64,000 nucleotides of DNA from Alphaproteobacteria bacterium (lineage in GTDB: Bacteria > Pseudomonadota > Alphaproteobacteria > UBA8366 > Aestuariispiraceae), in NCBI GenBank assembly GCA_033344895.1, contig JAWPMN010000001.1, forward strand, positions 4,573,962 to 4,637,961, read 5' to 3'. Position numbers and translations under genes: made by a program. Shown piece after piece: positions 60,177 through 64,000 of the stretch. The notes beneath the pieces are model-generated. The model was not told where the DNA came from. It searched no databases and saw only the letters and a program-made list of their open reading frames with translations. Numbering within the stretch: position 1 is the stretch's first letter; each line of letters starts with the position of its first letter.

Positions 60177-60641
60177 ATGCGTGGATTTGATATGACCCCG
60201 CTGTTGCGTACGACCGTCGGCTTCGATCGCTTGGCCCGTACACTGGACACTCTGGCGGCCGAACAGGTGCCGACCTACCCGCCCTACAATATCGAAAAGC
60301 TCGACGAGGATAGCTACACCATCACCATGGCTGTGGCCGGCTTCTCCGAGGACGACCTGGAAATCACGGTGCAGGAAAACCAGTTGACCGTGAAAGGCAA
60401 GATTTCCGTCCCGGAAGACGCCGTCGAGCGTCAATTCCTGCATCGTGGCATCGCGGAACGCGCCTTCGAGCGTCAGTTCAGCCTGGCCGACCATATCAAG
60501 GTCGGAGACGCCTCCATGCAGAATGGCCTTCTGCACATTTCGCTGAAGCGTGAAGTGCCGGAAGAAGCCAAGCCGCGCCAGATCGCAATCACGACCGCGA
60601 ATGGCAACAATCGGAAAGCCATAGAGAAAAAGGCCGCGTAA
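60177..60641 (+). CDS. Hsp20/IbpA-type small heat shock protein
   Basis: This 154-aa ATP-independent holdase chaperone has a short N-terminal arm with FDMTPLLRTTVGFDRL, and an alpha-crystallin domain (about 37-125) with PPYNIEKLDEDSYTITMAVA, then FSEDDLEITVQENQLTVKGK and GLLHISLKREVPEE. The tail has IAITT, an I-x-I motif, plus basic residues. The sequence is of the rhizobial IbpA class, whose leaders often carry ROSE elements. AAGGAGG precedes the ATG. Confidence 0.94.
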   Translation: MRGFDMTPLLRTTVGFDRLARTLDTLAAEQVPTYPPYNIEKLDEDSYTITMAVAGFSEDDLEITVQENQLTVKGKISVPEDAVERQFLHRGIAERAFERQFSLADHIKVGDASMQNGLLHISLKREVPEEAKPRQIAITTANGNNRKAIEKKAA

Positions 60642-60664
60642 CAGCGACCTTTCACCGGACCGGA

Positions 60665-60704
60665 ATCGGGGCGCGTCGCAGGATCGGCGCGCCCCGATCA
60701 TTTT
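60665..60704. terminator. Terminator between hsp20 and the TetR gene
   Basis: ATCGGGGCGCG (60665-60675) and CGCGCCCCGAT (60688-60698) form a perfect 11-bp stem, with CATTTTCG following on the plus strand. It serves the hsp20 transcript and faces the convergent regulator gene. Confidence 0.85.
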
Positions 60705-60708
60705 CGGG

Positions 60709-61320
60709 CTAGGCCGGATCCCATCGATGGGTTCTCAGCGCCGCAATGGCGTGGTCGAGAATGCGGTCCAAACGCTCCCGAGTGCGCGCATCCCTGTCCA
60801 GTGCGATCATCTGCGGCGCCCGATAGGCAACCGTCATATCCTGCAGCATGCGCGCCGCTTCAACCGCATGTGTTCGCGTCAGGCCCTCGGCCGCCAGAAA
60901 GCGGGCAACCAGTCTTTCAAACTGCCGGTGGAGTCTCTCGACATGCCCCTGAACGGCGGCCCGATGACGGTCCGCCAGCGCGAGATAGGTCCGGAACAGG
61001 GCCGGATCGGCATCGAAGCGCGCGCATTTCAACCGATGCTGGGTCACCACATAGTCCCGAAGCGCCTGTTCAGGATCGGCGACAGTATCCACAACGGCAT
61101 CGAGTTCGACCTCGATCTCCCGGAACCATCGCGCCACGAGGCTACGGATCATGTCTTCCTTGTTGCGGAAGAAACGGTAGGCATTGGCGGGGGACATGCC
61201 GCATTCATCGGCGACATCCTGAACGGTCAGGGTTGCCTTGCCCGTCCGCCGCAGGATCTGTTCGGCGGCGGAAAGGATGCGGTCTTTCTGCGCATCGACG
61301 TCGATTCTAGGGCGCGGCAT
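60709..61320 (-). CDS. TetR/AcrR-family regulator
   Basis: This 203-aa regulator has an N-terminal TetR domain (about 8-58; ILRRTGKATLTVQDVADECG, then MSPANAYRFFRNKEDMIRSL) and a C-terminal helical domain of the TetR_C type. It reads in the same direction as the ICMT-like gene; their spacing is six bases, so the regulator lies at the end of that unit. Target unknown. Confidence 0.88.
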   Translation of the reverse strand: MPRPRIDVDAQKDRILSAAEQILRRTGKATLTVQDVADECGMSPANAYRFFRNKEDMIRSLVARWFREIEVELDAVVDTVADPEQALRDYVVTQHRLKCARFDADPALFRTYLALADRHRAAVQGHVERLHRQFERLVARFLAAEGLTRTHAVEAARMLQDMTVAYRAPQMIALDRDARTRERLDRILDHAIAALRTHRWDPA

Positions 61321-61326
61321 CGGAGT

Positions 61327-61770
61327 TCAGATCCAGCGCCTGACCCGCTCGCGATAGGCCTGGTACTCTGAGCCAAACTGCTCTGCCGTGCGTGCCTCCT
61401 CGAACGGAATGTACCACCAGTTGGCGGCGATGAAGAAAATCGGCACGACCACGAAGCCGAGGGCGGTATTACAGACAATCGCCACGCCCGTGAGGACAAT
61501 CAGGAAGCCCAGATACATTGGATTGCGGGTCACTGCGAACGGGCCGGTGGTTACGAGTCGGTTCGGATCGCGAAACGTGTGGATGTTCGTCCGCACCGCC
61601 TTGAATCGCCGCGCCGCCATCAGCAGCAGCGCCACGCCGGCCAGAATGAAGAAAAGCCCTGCAAGATTATACGGCGGCGGCAGAAGCGGGATAGAATCGA
61701 TCGTCAGCCGAATTGTCACGCAGACGGTGATCAGGATCGCGACCAGATAGGGTGGAATGAACCAGGTCAA
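61327..61770 (-). CDS. ICMT/PEMT-like membrane methyltransferase
   Basis: This 147-aa inner-membrane protein has four or so helices and the C-terminal pattern of the isoprenylcysteine carboxyl methyltransferase family: VTTGPFAVTRNPMYLGFLIV and PFEEARTAEQFGSEYQAYRE, then RVRRWI, which binds S-adenosylmethionine. The acceptor is unknown. An open frame begins at ATG 61863, but that ATG lies inside the terminator hairpin of the upstream gene. TTG at 61770 has AGGGAG eight bases upstream, so I prefer it. Confidence 0.8.
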   Translation of the reverse strand: MTWFIPPYLVAILITVCVTIRLTIDSIPLLPPPYNLAGLFFILAGVALLLMAARRFKAVRTNIHTFRDPNRLVTTGPFAVTRNPMYLGFLIVLTGVAIVCNTALGFVVVPIFFIAANWWYIPFEEARTAEQFGSEYQAYRERVRRWI

Positions 61771-61848
61771 CAGCGAGACTCCCTGCGGAATGGATTTAAT
61801 TGAAGGTTTATGTTTTTTATCATTTTTAAGTATCGGCGCAAGAAAATT

Positions 61849-61882
61849 CCGGATACCCGGCATTTCGGTGCCGGGTATCCGG
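61849..61882 (-). terminator. Terminator of the CHAT-TPR gene
   Basis: CCGGATACCCGGCA pairs perfectly with TGCCGGGTATCCGG (14-bp stem, 6-base loop). On the minus strand it is followed by AATTTTCTT and lies just after the CHAT stop at 61894, so it is a strong intrinsic terminator. Confidence 0.9.
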
Positions 61883-61893
61883 TTCGTGCCGCC

Positions 61894-64000
61894 TCAGACC
61901 GAGCCGGTGAGCTGGAACGCCGACCAGAAGACCGGGTGCGGAAACTCCTTGCGGGTCTCGATCATCGCCTCCCGCAATGCGCGGGCCTTCGGCATGGTCC
62001 GCAGGTTTTCATAGAAATGCTCCATGAGATAGGCGGTGCCCTCGTCCGAAACGGGCCAGAGGCTGGCCACGACCGACTGCGCCCCAGCATAAAGGAAGCC
62101 GCGCGTCAGGCCGATCACATCGTCTCCGGTCTCCACCGTCCCCAAACCGGTATCGCAGGCACTGAGCGTCACCAGGTCCGCGTTGAGACGCAAACCGTAG
62201 AGTTCATCCACGGTGAGGGAACCGTCCTCCCCATCGCCCGGCGACAACAGCAGGCGCGACGAAAGCGGCGCCGTGGGATCGAACTGGCCGTGAGAGGCGA
62301 GATGCAGGTAGCGGAAGGCCGGCGCAAACTTCTTGAAGCTCGATTCCGACGCATATTGGCGCAGCAGAACGCGGGAATGCTCCCAGCCCTTGTCGATGGC
62401 CCGGGTTTCGTTTTCCGCCCCCGGAAGGTCCAGAGACGGGTCGCCAAGATCCGGGTTGCCAAAGGCGAGGAGTTCCTGGGTTGGCGCGTTCTCCTTGTTC
62501 AGGAATCGCATGACCGACGCGCTGGGTAGGATTCTCAGATTGAACCGGTCGATCAGGAAGGACGATCCGTCATGCAGCGCGGCGAAGGGGACATAGTGCA
62601 ACGGTCCATGCGGCACGATGGTCAGCCGCTTGCCGACCAACTGGCCTTCCACCGGCGCAACCAGACGGTCATACACCCGTTGCCCGGCCTTCAGATAGGC
62701 ATCCGCCCGCACATTCTGCACAGACCGGCGGAAATTGGTCACGGTCGACGCCAGGGGGAACCGCGGCAGTGCCACGGCCCGGATTTCCTGGCGGGTGACG
62801 GTAAAGGCAATCAGATCTTCACCCTGCCCGAAATACTCCAGCAGGACTTCGTCCGGCGCCAATCGGGCCTGAATGGCAGCGGCCTGTTCCGGCGACACCG
62901 TCACCAGGGATGCCAGCTCCGGCGCGGCTGACTGCAGGGCCTGCCGCTTCTGGTCGAGGGTCGCCGCCCGCTTGGCCTGGCTGTCGACGTCCAGGGACGC
63001 CACCTCGACAGACTTGCGCTCCAGAGTATCCAGTTCGTCGACAAGGACGGCCACCGCGGGATTGCTGGTCGCGAACTGACGCCGGCTGGCCAGCATGTCG
63101 ACCATGGCACGGGCCTTGGCCCGTTCCGCATAATCGAATGCCGCGACGGCATCGCCTTCCGCGATCAGGAGGCGGACCAGGTCCAGATAGACGTCGTTGC
63201 GGTTCCCGACGAAACCAAGCTTGTAGGACTCACTCTCGAGATTGGACCGCTGGCGTTCCAGGACCTCGATCGCACGGCGATAGTAGCGCTGCGCCCCGGC
63301 CGGATCTCCCTGGGCCAGGGCAATCTGGCCGCGCTCATAGAGGATCTGAAAATGGGTGTCCCCGAAACTCGCCAATCGAGACTCGGCCAGCAACTCGTCA
63401 TAGCCGACCTGGGCCTCGTCGATGCGCCCCGCCTTGAAGGCGGTGCGATAGACCATGACCTGCAGGGGGAAATCCTGAACGAACCCGATATCGTCGAAAT
63501 TTGTCCCGGCAACGGCATAGGCAATCGGCTCGAGGATCGGCTTCTCGATCACCATCAGCGCGCCGATAAACGCGTCCGTCGCCTTCTGGAAGCCGGATCG
63601 GTCATCCCGGGTGAAGGCATTGTAGGCGTCTTCGTAGCGTCCTTCGATGAAGTAGCTCTGTCCGATCCATCGGCGCAGAAGTGCCAGTTGGGTCGCATCG
63701 TCAATTTCGGATTTGTTGGACTGCTCATAGATTGCCATCAGCCCGCTCCGATACCGCTGGGCCGCATCCGGGTCACCGCGCAGCGCCTCGATGGTCGCCA
63801 GCCAGCCGAGCGGCTCGATCCGAGCGAATGTCCGCACCTGTTGAGCGTAGAAGCTGTCTTCGGAATTCGGGTTATTCATCCCGAAGGTCAGAATGGCGGT
63901 CATCGCATTCAGACCTTCGTTCATCACCGCGCGGGGATTCCGCTTCGACGCCTTGCGCGCGCCGAGGTCGGCGGCACCGCGGCTGCCGCGCGCGATCGGC
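61894..64000 (-). CDS. TPR-CHAT domain protein (5' end outside window)
   Basis: At least 702 residues lie in the window and the frame is open to the right edge, so the start is missing. The N-terminal part in view (about 1-300) is built of TPR-like helix pairs (RRWIGQSYFIEGRYEDAYNA, IALAQGDPAGAQRYYRRAIE). A helical linker leads to a C-terminal CHAT domain (about 430-700), a caspase-like peptidase fold with catalytic His in YLHLASHGQFD and Cys in LVTLSACDTGLG, plus GLTRGFLYAGAQSVVASLWP. In related systems CHAT proteases are activated by partner sensors. Nothing beside it in the window indicates its partner. Confidence 0.92.
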   Translation of the reverse strand, partial: PIARGSRGAADLGARKASKRNPRAVMNEGLNAMTAILTFGMNNPNSEDSFYAQQVRTFARIEPLGWLATIEALRGDPDAAQRYRSGLMAIYEQSNKSEIDDATQLALLRRWIGQSYFIEGRYEDAYNAFTRDDRSGFQKATDAFIGALMVIEKPILEPIAYAVAGTNFDDIGFVQDFPLQVMVYRTAFKAGRIDEAQVGYDELLAESRLASFGDTHFQILYERGQIALAQGDPAGAQRYYRRAIEVLERQRSNLESESYKLGFVGNRNDVYLDLVRLLIAEGDAVAAFDYAERAKARAMVDMLASRRQFATSNPAVAVLVDELDTLERKSVEVASLDVDSQAKRAATLDQKRQALQSAAPELASLVTVSPEQAAAIQARLAPDEVLLEYFGQGEDLIAFTVTRQEIRAVALPRFPLASTVTNFRRSVQNVRADAYLKAGQRVYDRLVAPVEGQLVGKRLTIVPHGPLHYVPFAALHDGSSFLIDRFNLRILPSASVMRFLNKENAPTQELLAFGNPDLGDPSLDLPGAENETRAIDKGWEHSRVLLRQYASESSFKKFAPAFRYLHLASHGQFDPTAPLSSRLLLSPGDGEDGSLTVDELYGLRLNADLVTLSACDTGLGTVETGDDVIGLTRGFLYAGAQSVVASLWPVSDEGTAYLMEHFYENLRTMPKARALREAMIETRKEFPHPVFWSAFQLTGSV

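Noticed and set aside
1..64000. CRISPR arrays, rRNA genes and complete insertion sequences
   Set aside because: No regularly spaced identical repeats, no rRNA-like stretches and no transposase with terminal inverted repeats were seen on either strand.

Overview
The window is high-GC, tightly packed DNA from an alphaproteobacterium. Supporting evidence is the IalB-family protein, PAS_5-type PAS proteins, CtrA-like TTAA-N7-TTAA sites, clpS-clpA, an intracellular PHA depolymerase and a Fur box of the TGCAAAT-N-ATTCGCA type. Gene content fits a Rhodospirillales-like, probably aquatic lineage, but the species cannot be named from the sequence alone.

Left conserved block (1-21.6 kb): an IclR regulator with dyads at its start; a secreted hypothetical protein; murA followed by a translationally coupled cytosolic PhnD-like protein; tRNA-Thr(GGT); an IalB protein; an SLC13-type permease followed by a coupled amidoligase and class I glutamine amidotransferase; serC-serA; phaZ and an FG-GAP-like secreted protein; copA divergent from cueR and a cytochrome c, with two back-to-back 19-bp-spaced MerR-type promoters; a TPP enzyme; and a secreted protein with two HdeA-like repeats.

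Accessory region (about 21.6-48.1 kb): lower and uneven GC, a small tyrosine recombinase, an orphan VapB antitoxin, an ABC exporter half without its ATPase, and several copies of an approximately 75-bp intergenic repeat not seen in the flanks. It is a metal-resistance island with four parts. (1) A MerR-controlled operon encodes a glutaredoxin-MauE fusion, a CcdA-like protein and an MFS permease. (2) A CadR/ZntR-like regulator is divergent from a CDF exporter. (3) A 12-gene copper/redox operon runs from a Tat multicopper oxidase through DUF411, DsbE, TlpA, Met-rich, SCO and PCu(A)C proteins to CcdA. (4) A mercury operon, merR/merTPFA, is present. After these come a CPBP protease and a TetR-controlled pair: an N-methylproline-demethylase-like flavoenzyme, and a proline-racemase-family protein that has lost both catalytic cysteines.

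Right conserved block (48.3-64 kb): a GFA protein, a small lipoprotein and a YqaA protein; a Fur-box-controlled DUF2325 operon; a sensor histidine kinase flanked by two paralogous PAS_5 proteins, all three preceded by CtrA-like sites; clpA and clpS; MarC; rpmE; hsp20 with a possible ROSE-type RNA thermometer; a TetR regulator; an ICMT-like methyltransferase; and a TPR-CHAT protease-like protein that runs off the right edge.

The items most worth following up are the permease-amidoligase-GATase cassette, the MerR/glutaredoxin-MauE/CcdA-like/MFS module, the CtrA-like site shared by the PAS-kinase-PAS cluster, the dispersed island repeat, and the Ser/Thr proline-racemase homologue.
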